This document shows, piece by piece, positions 16,124 through 25,957 of a stretch of 64,000 nt of DNA (positions are counted from its first letter, which is position 1; each line of letters begins with the position of its first letter). Source of the DNA: Vicinamibacterales bacterium (GTDB lineage: Bacteria; Acidobacteriota; Vicinamibacteria; Vicinamibacterales; UBA2999); assembly GCA_041394705.1 (NCBI GenBank), contig JAWKHS010000027.1:1-64000 (forward strand). Direction: 5' to 3'. The notes under the pieces were generated by a model. That model made no database searches. It worked only from the letters and a program-made list of their open reading frames with translations, and was not told the DNA's origin. A program made the position numbers and the translations under genes.

Positions 16124-17218
16124 CTACTCGGTGCCGGGCGCCTTGGGCATCAGGCTCGGCAGCGCCCCCGGCGACTCGACGACCTTCTGCGCGGCGAGGT
16201 TCATCACCGTGGCGCCGTTCTTGAGGGACTGCAGGAAGGCCGTGCGCAGGAGCTGTTCCTTGCGGCCGCGCAGCGTGGCCGTGATGCCGTCCTTGACGGC
16301 GGGCGTGTTCAGGTCGCGCTGTCCGGCCGCTTCCTTCGCCACGACCAGGACGATCTGATAGACGCCGCCGGCGTTCACGGTGTGAATGGTGCCGGGCTCG
16401 GACTTCAGCACGGCGTCGCGCAGCTGCGGCGGGGCCTGGCGGATCCGGGAGACCGGCACGAAGCCCAGGTCGCCCCCCCGCGGGGCCGAGTCCGGGTCCT
16501 CGGAGAAGTCACGGGCGAGATCGGGGAACGACGCGCCCTGCTTCAGCCGCTCCGTGAGCATCTGCATCTTCTGCGCGGCCTCCTGGGGGGTCGTCGCGTC
16601 GTTGCCCGCCCGGTTCGCGGTCTGCTGGTCGGGCCCGGCCGTCACCACGATCTGCGCCAGGTGGATGGCGTCCTCGGGGAAGTTGAACTGGGCCTTGTTG
16701 GCCTCGTAGAACGACGACAGTTCCTGGTCGCTCACGTTCACCTTGGCCGTGATCTCCTGCTCGATCACCTTGCGCGCGATGAGCTCCTTGCGCACGCCCT
16801 CGCGCATCTCGTCGGCCGTCAGCTGGCGGCTCTTCAGCTCGTTCTGGAAGGCCTCGTCGGGGATGTCCTTCTTGGCGTCGTTGAACGCCGCGTCCACCTC
16901 GGTGGGCGTGACCTCGATCTTCAGCGTCTGCGCCTTCGCGATGAGCAGGTCCTGCACGATCATGTCCTCGAGCAGCTGGAGCTTCGCGGTGAGGAGCTCC
17001 TCCTGCGAGGGCGTGGCCGTCGTCTGCAGGGCGCGGCGATAGGCCTTGTCCACCTCGGCACCCGTGATCTCGCGGCCGTTCACCACGGCCCAGGCGTCGG
17101 CCGACGGCGCCGGCGTGGCAGCCCCGCCGGAGGAACCGCAGGCGCCCGCCAGGGCGGCCAGCAGCAGCGGCATCACGAGCGACGAGGCGGATGGAACCCG
17201 GCTGGAGCGATTGAACAT
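16124..17218 (-). CDS. SurA/PpiC-type peptidyl-prolyl isomerase lipoprotein
   Basis: 364 aa. Lipoprotein signal with lipobox LAGAC (Cys27). A SurA-N-type helical chaperone domain (about 40-190; GREITGAEVDKAYRRAL, LLEDMIVQDLLIAKA) is followed by a parvulin rotamase domain (about 190-310; FPEDAIHLAQIVV, FPDLARDFSEDPDSAPRGGDLGFV). It should act as a periplasmic folding factor for outer-membrane or exported proteins, suitably placed beside secreted hydrolases. A GATAAT box ends 8 nt before the ATG with no ribosome site. Confidence 0.9.
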   Translation of the reverse strand: MFNRSSRVPSASSLVMPLLLAALAGACGSSGGAATPAPSADAWAVVNGREITGAEVDKAYRRALQTTATPSQEELLTAKLQLLEDMIVQDLLIAKAQTLKIEVTPTEVDAAFNDAKKDIPDEAFQNELKSRQLTADEMREGVRKELIARKVIEQEITAKVNVSDQELSSFYEANKAQFNFPEDAIHLAQIVVTAGPDQQTANRAGNDATTPQEAAQKMQMLTERLKQGASFPDLARDFSEDPDSAPRGGDLGFVPVSRIRQAPPQLRDAVLKSEPGTIHTVNAGGVYQIVLVVAKEAAGQRDLNTPAVKDGITATLRGRKEQLLRTAFLQSLKNGATVMNLAAQKVVESPGALPSLMPKAPGTE

Positions 17219-17226
17219 CCCCCTAG

Positions 17227-17232
17227 ATTATC
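17227..17232 (-). promoter_or_regulatory. -10 box (GATAAT) for a leaderless start at 17218
   Basis: GATAAT on the minus strand matches the -10 consensus at 5 of 6 bases and ends 8 nt before the ATG of the PPIase gene. The intervening bases are too short for a normal leader with a ribosome site. Confidence 0.45.
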
Positions 17233-17320
17233 GCGAGACGGCACCGGCCGGGCTGGCGGCCTGCCTGCCGCCGGACGGCCGGGACGTCGCTGGGCCGGGC
17301 CACCCGGCTCCCCGCGCGCC

Positions 17321-18265
17321 TCAGCGGTCCACGTAGGCCACGATCCGCTGGGTCAGGCGGCCCATGCGATCCTCGGCCTCGCCGTAGGGCTCGGTGATGG
17401 CGTTCAGGAAGAACGCCACCACGACGGGCCCCGACTTCGCGTAGACGATGCCCACGTCGTTGGCCAGCACCGGCGGGAAGTCGCCCGTCTTGTGCGCCAC
17501 CGCCACCCCCGGCGGCAGGAAGTGCGGCAGGCGCCGCGCGCCCGACTGCTGGGCGCGGAGCATCCGGAGCAGCTCCTCGGCCCCCGTCTTCGACGGCAGC
17601 TCGCGCCGCTCGATCGCCTCCAGCATGCGGCCGGTGGCCCGGGGCGTGAGCTCGCCGAGCCAGTAGGCGTGGTCGCCGTTGGTCTTCGCGTTCCGGTCGT
17701 CACTCGGCGCGAGGGCGTTGTACTTCGCGAAGAGGTCGCCCGTCGTCTGCACGAGGGTCATGCCGTCGGCGTAGCCCTTGTTCGCGATCCAGGCGTTCAC
17801 GGCGTCGACGCCGCCCGCCAGGCCGATGGCCAGATCGGTGGCCGTGTTGTCGCTCGTGATGATCATCTGCAGGATGACGTCCCGGATCGTCGGCTGCAGG
17901 CCCGGGTCGTGGTAGCGGAACACGCCGGACCCGCCGCGCACGTCCTCGGCGCGGAGCGAGATCCGCCGGGCCAGGTCGATCGTCCCGGCGTCGGCCATCT
18001 CCAGCAGTTTCACGGCCACCGGGATCTTGATGACGCTGGCGCTGTTGAAGACGTCGTCGGCGCGGACGGCGCCTTCTTCGCCCGTCGTGAGGTGCTTCAC
18101 CCAGATGCCGCTGCGGGCCGGGATCGCGGGGATCTCGGCATCGAGCAGCGCCTGCAGCGTGGCCGGCTGCGGCGAGCCGGTCGGCGGCCCGAGGGAGCGG
18201 GTGGGCGGGTCGGCATTGCAGGCCGCGAGGACGGCGGCCGCCAGGGTGAGGAGCGCGAGTCGCAT
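17321..18265 (-). CDS. Class A beta-lactamase-like serine hydrolase lipoprotein
   Basis: 314 aa with lipobox LAAC (Cys16). Class A fold motifs: S77-V-I-K80 (NSASVIKIPV), S138-D-N140 (ITSDNTATDL) and HKTGDFP near the C-terminus. The omega-loop ExxLN carrying the deacylating Glu166 of true class A lactamases is not visible; that region reads TTGDLFAKYNALAPSDD. It may therefore be a penicillin-binding or DD-peptidase-like protein rather than an antibiotic-destroying enzyme. Preceded by AGGAGG 6 nt before the ATG and only 9 bp after the GH105-like gene: an operon. Confidence 0.85.
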   Translation of the reverse strand: MRLALLTLAAAVLAACNADPPTRSLGPPTGSPQPATLQALLDAEIPAIPARSGIWVKHLTTGEEGAVRADDVFNSASVIKIPVAVKLLEMADAGTIDLARRISLRAEDVRGGSGVFRYHDPGLQPTIRDVILQMIITSDNTATDLAIGLAGGVDAVNAWIANKGYADGMTLVQTTGDLFAKYNALAPSDDRNAKTNGDHAYWLGELTPRATGRMLEAIERRELPSKTGAEELLRMLRAQQSGARRLPHFLPPGVAVAHKTGDFPPVLANDVGIVYAKSGPVVVAFFLNAITEPYGEAEDRMGRLTQRIVAYVDR

Positions 18266-18274
18266 CCGGACCTC

Positions 18275-20032
18275 CTATCGCGATGCCTGCAGGTCGTGGA
18301 CCTCGAGCGCCGCGGTGAGGGCCATGGCGCCGCCGCGGTCGTCGGGGCCGATGATGGCCGGCCGGTTCAGGTAGTACTCGCGGGTGGCGTCGCGTCCGGC
18401 GCCGGTGCCGGTGCAGACGTCCACCAGCTCGCCGGCGTCGGTCACGCGGACCTGGACGGCGCGCCAGCCCTTGTCCACCACGTCGTCGAAGCTCCGGTCG
18501 AGCCATCCCAGGCGCACGCCCCGCGCCATGGCCGCGACGATCATGGCCGTGGCCGTCAGCTCGCGATAGGTGCCGGGCTCGTCGATCACCTGGTGCCAGG
18601 CGCCGTCGGGGGCCTGGTGACGCCGCATGCCGTCCATCAGCCGCCGGAAGGCCTCGAGCACGGCAGGCCGTGCCGGCCACGTCGCGGGCAGGTGCGTCAG
18701 CGCCTCCATGAGGCCGAACGCCGCGAACCCGTTGCCACGGCCCCAGGCGTAGGGGCCGCTGCGGGCGTGGACGAACACGCGGTCGGGACGCTGGAGCCGC
18801 GTGACATACGTGGTGAGCAGGCGGGCGACCGCGTCGGCGTACCGGACCTCGCCCGTCCGCTCGGCCGCGCGCGCCAGGACCGAGGTCGCCATGAACATGT
18901 CGTCGGTCCACGACGTGGCGAAGCGGACGATCTCGTCTGGCCCTTGTCCCAGGATGGCGTCGGCGGCACGTCGCGCGAGCGCGTCGGCATCGTCGTGGCC
19001 CCCGAGCGCCGCCAGGTCGAAGAACGCCTGGTGGCCGGCCAGGCTCGTGAGGAGTGGCGTCGCGCCGATGGCGGGCTTCTCGCCGGTGAGGAACGGCTGC
19101 ATCTGGGCAACGGCCCGATCCCGGTACTGCGGATCGCCCGTGATCGCCGACACCCGAAACGCGCCGCTCCAGGCGAGCGCCGGGATGTAGCTCATGATCG
19201 GATTGGCCGGGTAGCGCGCGGCGAGCAGCCGCGCGAGGTCGAGCGGCGACCGGAGCTGCCTGGCCATCAGCGCGCGCCCGAGCGGCGACGGCGACGGCGT
19301 GGGCCGCAGGTCCAGGAACTCCCGAAGCGCGCGCGCCACGTCGGCCGGCGGACCGCTGACCTGCACGGCAGCCACCGGCGCCAGGCCCGCGGGCGCCGCG
19401 GCGCCGAGCGCGCCGGCCAGCGACGTGGCGGCGGCCTCGCCGCTGCCGGGCACCCGCGACCGCGCCAGCGGGTTGGCCCGCCACTCGAGCGCCGGGCCGC
19501 GCCGGATCTCGATGACGAGGTCCGGTCCGAGCATGGTCACCCACCGCCACAGGAAGCGCGTCTCGCGCAACTCCGGGGCATCGTAGTACCCGCCGTCGGG
19601 CGGGAACGCCGGCTCGGGCCCGGCCGCGGGCGTGCCGCCGCCGGCCACGGAGGCCGGATCGCAGCGATCGGGCAGGGCGCAGGGCACGGCGGCCACCTGC
19701 CAGCGCCGGCGGTTGCGCATCTCGACGAAGTCGCCGAAGCGCCACGTGAGCAGGTCCAGCACCGCCTGCGCACCGTCGGCTGCCCCGTCGAGTCCGCCGA
19801 CGAGCACGATGCGCGGCTGCGAGGCCAGCGCCGTCACCGCCGGCTCGATCGCCGCGATGCCGCGCCCCCTGGCGGTGAGCCCGATCGGCGCGACGACGTA
19901 GGGCTCCCCGGCCGGCGCCACGGCCATGAGCGAAGCCGCCAGGGATCCTGGAGGGGTCTGCCCGCCAGCGGCTCCGGCACAGGCCGCGAGCATGGCGAGG
20001 GCTGCGCCGGCGGCGCGACGACGGTCGATCAT
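18275..20032 (-). CDS. GH88/GH105-like unsaturated glycuronyl hydrolase with an extra N-terminal domain
   Basis: 585 aa, signal peptide AAGAALAMLAACAGAAGG. From about residue 260 the sequence has GH105 (YteR/YesR) hallmarks: FATSWTDDMFMATSVLARA, RSGPYAWGRGNGFAAFGLMEAL, and GAWHQVIDEPGTYRELTATAMI. These remove unsaturated uronic acids from lyase-cut pectin or glycosaminoglycan. The preceding about 200 residues are not part of the family: VVAPIGLTARGRGI, RIVLVGGLDGAADGAQAVLDLL and VTMLGPDLVIEIRRG resemble an M14-carboxypeptidase-like alpha/beta fold without visible zinc ligands. I chose ATG 20032, 6 nt after TATGCT. Confidence 0.75.
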   Translation of the reverse strand: MIDRRRAAGAALAMLAACAGAAGGQTPPGSLAASLMAVAPAGEPYVVAPIGLTARGRGIAAIEPAVTALASQPRIVLVGGLDGAADGAQAVLDLLTWRFGDFVEMRNRRRWQVAAVPCALPDRCDPASVAGGGTPAAGPEPAFPPDGGYYDAPELRETRFLWRWVTMLGPDLVIEIRRGPALEWRANPLARSRVPGSGEAAATSLAGALGAAAPAGLAPVAAVQVSGPPADVARALREFLDLRPTPSPSPLGRALMARQLRSPLDLARLLAARYPANPIMSYIPALAWSGAFRVSAITGDPQYRDRAVAQMQPFLTGEKPAIGATPLLTSLAGHQAFFDLAALGGHDDADALARRAADAILGQGPDEIVRFATSWTDDMFMATSVLARAAERTGEVRYADAVARLLTTYVTRLQRPDRVFVHARSGPYAWGRGNGFAAFGLMEALTHLPATWPARPAVLEAFRRLMDGMRRHQAPDGAWHQVIDEPGTYRELTATAMIVAAMARGVRLGWLDRSFDDVVDKGWRAVQVRVTDAGELVDVCTGTGAGRDATREYYLNRPAIIGPDDRGGAMALTAALEVHDLQASR

Positions 20033-20038
20033 CCCGAC

Positions 20039-20044
20039 AGCATA
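20039..20044 (-). promoter_or_regulatory. -10 box (TATGCT) for a leaderless start at 20032
   Basis: TATGCT on the minus strand ends 6 nt before the ATG of the GH105-like gene. No ribosome site is present between them. Confidence 0.4.
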
Positions 20045-20085
20045 CCCGCGGCGAACCGCAAGCCCGGCGGTCCGCCGGGGCAGCG

Positions 20086-20583
20086 CTACTTCTGCTTCGC
20101 CTCGAGCGCCGTGAGCCGCGCCTCGAGGGCCGCCATCGCGTCGGACAGCGCGGTGAGATCGCCGCCGCGCGGGGTGGCGGCCGTCGTGGGGCTCGATCGC
20201 GGTCCCCCCGGGCACGGCGGCGGACCGGTGTGGAACAGGAACGGCTGATTGTTGTTCAGGCTGTTGTCCGAGTAGCCGCCGTTCAGGTCCACGATGCTGA
20301 TGCTCGCCAGCGTGTGCAGGCCGCGCCCGCCAACCTGGATCGTCGTCATCCCGAACATGATGGTGCCGTTGGATTGCGCGACGGCAACGCCCGTCACCGG
20401 CAGGTTCAGGCCGCCGCACTCCTGCTCGAACCCTTCCAGCCTGTAGATGCTGCCCACCTGCGTGATGGTGAGGTTGAGGACACTGCCGTAGGGCGCGACC
20501 CTCCAGCGGAACGTGCCGAGCGTCTGGGCGTCGGCCGAGGCGGTGACGACGAGCGCGAGCGTGGCGGCAAGGGCGATGCGCAT
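20086..20583 (-). CDS. Secreted hypothetical protein with C-terminal coiled coil
   Basis: 165 aa from ATG 20583, which has GGAGG 5-9 nt upstream and opens a signal peptide (MRIALAATLALVVTASADA). The mature part is beta-rich (FRWRVAPYGSVLNLTITQVGSIYRLEG, GMTTIQVGGRGLHTLASISI). It ends with a short Leu-heptad helix (LTALSDAMAALEARLTALEA). No family recognised. The coiled coil could trimerise or anchor it. Confidence 0.6.
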   Translation of the reverse strand: MRIALAATLALVVTASADAQTLGTFRWRVAPYGSVLNLTITQVGSIYRLEGFEQECGGLNLPVTGVAVAQSNGTIMFGMTTIQVGGRGLHTLASISIVDLNGGYSDNSLNNNQPFLFHTGPPPCPGGPRSSPTTAATPRGGDLTALSDAMAALEARLTALEAKQK

Positions 20584-20660
20584 GGGACCTCCAGGGTCGG
20601 GCGGCGGCCGATCATACCAGCCCGTCCCTGGAGAAGAGCGCCGGACGCCGCGGCCGACCA

Positions 20661-22097
20661 TCAGGGCAGGCGGGCCAGCGCCCACACGTTCATCTGCAGG
20701 TAGTCGGCGCGGCCATCGGGCCCGAGGCCGAACACGATCGTCTCGGTGCCGCCGCGCGGCAGGTCCACCAGAAACCGCCCCGGCGTGGCCAGGGCGCGCA
20801 TCGGGAAGTCGCGGCCGAACCGCTTCAGGATCAGCGCCGGCCCGCGGGCCACCACCTCCACGGTGAAGCGGCGGGGATTGGCGAAGCGTCCCAGATAGCG
20901 CGCGGCTTCCTCAGACGTCAGAGGGCCTGCGCGCAGGGCCGGCGTGCCTTCGACGAGCGGGGGCGACGGTGGTCCGGAGTCGGCCGCGGCCCGACGGAGG
21001 GCCGCCAGGTGCCGGGCCACGGGCTCCGCGTCGAGCACCTCCGGCCAGAGACGACCGACGAGCCCGTCGACGTCCACGGCGTCGGCGTTGGTCAACGCGA
21101 CGAGACCGACCTGCCCGCGCACGGTCAGCTGTGCGGCGTAACCCGTCATGGTGCCCCCGTGGCCGTAGCGACCCTGCGCCGGGCGGAGGAAGAGCCCCTG
21201 GCCGTACGCCTCACCGTTCGTGGGTACGTCCGCCTGCCCGCGCCGCATCCTCGCACCGACCCCGGGCGGCAGCGCCTGCCGGCCCTCGACGATGCCGTCG
21301 TTCCCCAGCGCCACGACGAGCCGCGCCATCTCGTTCGCGCTCGAGTAGAGCGTGCCGGCCGGCCACAGGCGCGCGTCGTTCGCCAGTGGCCGCACTACCT
21401 CGAACGTCCCGTCGGCCATCTTCTTGTGACCCACCGCCAGCGGCCGAGTCATCGCCTCGGTGGGGCGAAACGTCGTTCGCGTCATGCCCAGCGGTCCGAG
21501 CACGCGCGCCTTCATCACCTCGGCGAACGGCGTCCCGTCCGCCTCCTGCAAGGCGAGGCCCGCCAAGGCGAAGCCCGAGTTCGAGTACGAGAACGCGCGC
21601 CCGGGCGGCAGGAAGCAGTACTCGCCGGTCCACGTGCGCTGGTAGGCGCCGAGGCCGTCTTCGCCTTGCGGGCCGAACTCGTCGGGCTCGTCGATGAGGC
21701 CGCCCGTGTGCGAGAGGAGCTGCGCCAGCGTCGGCGTGCCCACGCAGGGCGTCAACCCGGTCACGTAGGTGGCGACGGGCTGGTCCAGCGCCACCACGCC
21801 CTCCGCCGCGGCGACCAGGATCGCAGCCGCCGTGAGCGTCTTGGTGACCGACCCGATCTGGAAGAGCGTGTCCGGGGTGACGGGCGCTTCGGTCTCGGTG
21901 TTGGCCACACCGAAGCCCGCCGTCCACACGACCTGGTTTCCGGCGACGACGGCGACGGCCGCACCGGGGATGCCCGCCTGCGCCATCTCCGCGTGGATCG
22001 CCGACGCGACGCCGGCGAAGGGATCGGACGGCTGCGCGGCCGCGCGCAGGGCAGCGGCGCAGGCCAGGGCGATGCCAGCCGTCGCGGCCAGGCGCAT
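20661..22097 (-). CDS. Secreted serine hydrolase (beta-lactamase family, AmpC-like)
   Basis: 478 aa from ATG 22097. Signal peptide MRLAATAGIALACAAALRAA. Motifs: S83-V-T-K86 (IGSVTKTLTAA), YSNSGF (Tyr-x-Asn), and GHGGTMTGY replacing KTG. A DUF3471-like C-terminal domain (YLGRFANPRRFTVEVV) follows the catalytic domain. Typical of esterase/peptidase-like PBPs. A second ATG lies 9 nt upstream; 22097 is preferred because TAAGAT (22105-22110) ends exactly 7 nt before it. Confidence 0.85.
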   Translation of the reverse strand: MRLAATAGIALACAAALRAAAQPSDPFAGVASAIHAEMAQAGIPGAAVAVVAGNQVVWTAGFGVANTETEAPVTPDTLFQIGSVTKTLTAAAILVAAAEGVVALDQPVATYVTGLTPCVGTPTLAQLLSHTGGLIDEPDEFGPQGEDGLGAYQRTWTGEYCFLPPGRAFSYSNSGFALAGLALQEADGTPFAEVMKARVLGPLGMTRTTFRPTEAMTRPLAVGHKKMADGTFEVVRPLANDARLWPAGTLYSSANEMARLVVALGNDGIVEGRQALPPGVGARMRRGQADVPTNGEAYGQGLFLRPAQGRYGHGGTMTGYAAQLTVRGQVGLVALTNADAVDVDGLVGRLWPEVLDAEPVARHLAALRRAAADSGPPSPPLVEGTPALRAGPLTSEEAARYLGRFANPRRFTVEVVARGPALILKRFGRDFPMRALATPGRFLVDLPRGGTETIVFGLGPDGRADYLQMNVWALARLP

Positions 22098-22104
22098 GGC
22101 CGCC

Positions 22105-22110
22105 ATCTTA
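22105..22110 (-). promoter_or_regulatory. -10 box (TAAGAT) for a leaderless start at 22097
   Basis: TAAGAT on the minus strand overlaps the alternative upstream ATG (22106) and ends 7 nt before ATG 22097, so it would select the shorter protein. Confidence 0.35.
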
Positions 22111-22138
22111 CAATCGCGGGCGCTGGCCGGGCGGAGAC

Positions 22139-22345
22139 TCAGCGGTCGGGATGAATCAGCCTGGGGTTCAGGCACACGACGAACTCGCCCGTCTGCATCG
22201 TCCCGAGGACCTCGAGAAGACGGGCCCGCACGTCGTCGGTCGAGCCGCCGTCCGCCAGATGCAGAATCCCGCAGGCACGTCTGAGCTGGGCATCGGACGT
22301 GCCCGGACTCCTGACGAACGCGAGCGCTTCGGCGACGGTGGGCAT
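22139..22345 (-). CDS. Small helical protein of unknown function next to sdhB
   Basis: 68 aa: MPTVAEALAFVRSPGTSDAQ, then LRRACGILHLADGGSTDDV and a C-terminal VVCLNPRLIHPDR. It begins 19 bp after sdhB and points the same way, so it is likely the last gene of the sdh transcript. The middle resembles a short SAP/HeH-like two-helix pattern (L-x-L-A-x-G-G-S-x-x-x-V-R-x-R-L), but this is a weak impression. Confidence 0.5.
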   Translation of the reverse strand: MPTVAEALAFVRSPGTSDAQLRRACGILHLADGGSTDDVRARLLEVLGTMQTGEFVVCLNPRLIHPDR

Positions 22346-22364
22346 GCGCCGCAGTGGTACCGAC

Positions 22365-23114
22365 TCAGCGTGTCAGCGCGGCGCGCAGGAAGTCGCGGTG
22401 CATCCGGGCGATGCTGGCGATGGAGATTTCCTTCGGGCAGACGGCCTCGCACTCGCCTTCGTTCGAGCACGCGCCGAAGCCCTCGGTGTCCATCTGCGCC
22501 ACCATCCGCTCGGCGCGACGCAGCCGCTCGGGGTCGCCCTGCGGCAGGACGCCGAGGTGGCTGATCTTGGCCGACGTGAAGAGATGGGCCGCGGCGTTCT
22601 TGCAGGCGGCGACGCACGCGCCGCAGCCGATGCACTGCGCGTAGTCCATGGCCTCGTCGGCGACGTCCTTCGCGATGGGGAGCGCGTTGGCGTCCGGCGC
22701 TCCGCCGACGTTCATGGACACGTAGCCGCCGGCGGCGATGATCCGGTCGAACGCGCCGCGGTCCACCACGAGATCCTTGAGCACCGGGAAGGCCTTGGCC
22801 CGGAACGGCTCGATCGTGATGGTGTCGCCGTCCTTGAAGCGCCGCATGTGGACCTGGCACGTCGTGGCGCCGGGATCGGGCCCGTGCGGCAGCCCGTCGA
22901 TGACGAGCCCGCAGCTCCCGCAGATGCCCTCGCGGCAGTCGGAGTCGAACGCGATCGGGTCCTTCCCCTGCCGCGTCAGGTCGTCGTTCACGACGTCCAG
23001 CATCTCCAGGAACGACATGTCCGGGTGCACGTTCGCGGCCGTGTAGGTCTCGAGGCGTCCCTGGGCGGCCGGACCGGCCTGGCGCCAGACCCTCAACGTG
23101 ACGGTCATCGACAT
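22365..23114 (-). CDS. sdhB: Succinate dehydrogenase iron-sulfur subunit
   Basis: 249 aa carrying all three cluster motifs: [2Fe-2S] C60, C65, C68, C86; then C161-x2-C164-x2-C167-x3-C171 and C216, C222, C226 for the [4Fe-4S] and [3Fe-4S] centres. It passes electrons from the flavin in SdhA to the heme/quinone site in SdhC (complex II, TCA cycle and respiration). Third gene of sdhCAB, 16 bp after sdhA. Confidence 0.97.
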   Translation of the reverse strand: MSMTVTLRVWRQAGPAAQGRLETYTAANVHPDMSFLEMLDVVNDDLTRQGKDPIAFDSDCREGICGSCGLVIDGLPHGPDPGATTCQVHMRRFKDGDTITIEPFRAKAFPVLKDLVVDRGAFDRIIAAGGYVSMNVGGAPDANALPIAKDVADEAMDYAQCIGCGACVAACKNAAAHLFTSAKISHLGVLPQGDPERLRRAERMVAQMDTEGFGACSNEGECEAVCPKEISIASIARMHRDFLRAALTR

Positions 23115-23130
23115 CGCGTGGTCCCTGTCC

Positions 23131-25040
<1,910 letters not shown>

Positions 25041-25044
<4 letters not shown>

Positions 25045-25721
25045 CGCGCGCTCCGTGAGAGAAGGATGGTCAGCATCGGGAGCACGAAGAAGCCGCCGGC
25101 GATGGCGGCGGTCAGCACGCGGCCGATCGTCAGCAGGCGCGGCGTCCACTGCGGGTGGCTCACGCCCAGCGACTGCGCGGCGCTGGAGAGCCCGTGCCAC
25201 AGGTGGAAGAAGATGACGCCCATCGCCGCCATGTAGAAGGCGACGTAGGCGGGGCTGCTGAAGACCTCCACCTGCAGGCGGTAGAGGTCGCGGATGCCCT
25301 CGGGCGTCGTGTAGACGGGACCGAACTTGAACGTGAGCAGGTGCGAGACCACGAACAGCGCCGTGATGGAGCCGGTGAGGATCATGGTGGTGGACGCCAC
25401 GCTCTTGCGGCTGCGCCCGCTCTTGCGGCGGGCCCACGTCTTCACCGCGTAGCGCTCGGGCCGCGCCCCGCGGTTCGCCACGAAGCCGGTCGCGGTCTTC
25501 ACCAGGTGGAGCAGGAAGATCGCGATGAGCCCCACCTCGGCCACGTAGACCAGCGGATTGCTCACGAGGCTGTGGGAATAGTGATTGAACGCGTCGGGCC
25601 CGGCCAGGAACAGGAGGTTCCCCGCCAGGTGCCCGACGAGGAAGACCGCCAGTCCGAGACCGGTGAGTGCGATGAGGAACTTCGACCCGACCGAGGTGGA
25701 CGCCGCCTTGAGGAATGGCAT
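25041..25721 (-). CDS. sdhC: Succinate dehydrogenase cytochrome b558 membrane anchor
   Basis: 226 aa, about five membrane spans. His residues sit in the expected places for two hemes: VGHLAGN, FLLHLVKTA, VVSHLLTFK and FFHLWHGL. Matches the single-subunit sdhC_b558 type (Bacillus, Bdellovibrio, Bacteroides) with no SdhD, which implies menaquinone-type coupling. First gene of sdhCAB; promoter elements with an inverted repeat lie directly upstream. Confidence 0.95.
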
Positions 25722-25728
25722 GAGGACT

Positions 25729-25747
25729 GTACAACCCGTTATTGTAC
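25729..25747 (-). promoter_or_regulatory. sdh promoter region: TACAAT -10 inside an inverted repeat
   Basis: GTACAA (25729-25734) and TTGTAC (25742-25747) form a perfect 6-bp inverted repeat with a 7-bp gap, about 8 nt upstream of sdhC. On the minus strand TACAAT (25741-25746) is a good -10, and the second arm holds another possible one (TACAGT, 4 nt before the ATG). A repressor bound here would block the promoter. Bases 25748-25957 hold nothing else I can name. Confidence 0.4.
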
Positions 25748-25957
25748 GACGTCTGCTCCGTGAGTTCACTTCGTGCCGCGGCGATGCCCGCGTGGCCTGG
25801 TCGATCCGGTCGGCGGTGTCGCGCGTGATGCCCGGTTGCCGCGGTGTCCGTTCAGGAGCAGGGCGCGCTTGAAGCCGTGTGCAATCAGGCTCTGGACGGC
25901 CTGGATGCAGACGAGCTGGTCCGATGCGCGGCCCGGCTGGCGGCGGCGGGCCTGGGG

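Noticed and set aside
13510..16224. 904-codon plus-strand frame opposite the M14 peptidase
   Set aside because: Codon-periodicity shadow of a real gene with catalytic motifs on the minus strand. No start context or recognisable domain.
16382..20248. Very long antisense open frame of 1288 codons on the plus strand
   Set aside because: It lies opposite the PPIase, class A hydrolase and GH105 genes, all of which have clear motifs. The composition (Arg/Gly/His-rich, no domains) is typical of a GC-rich shadow frame.
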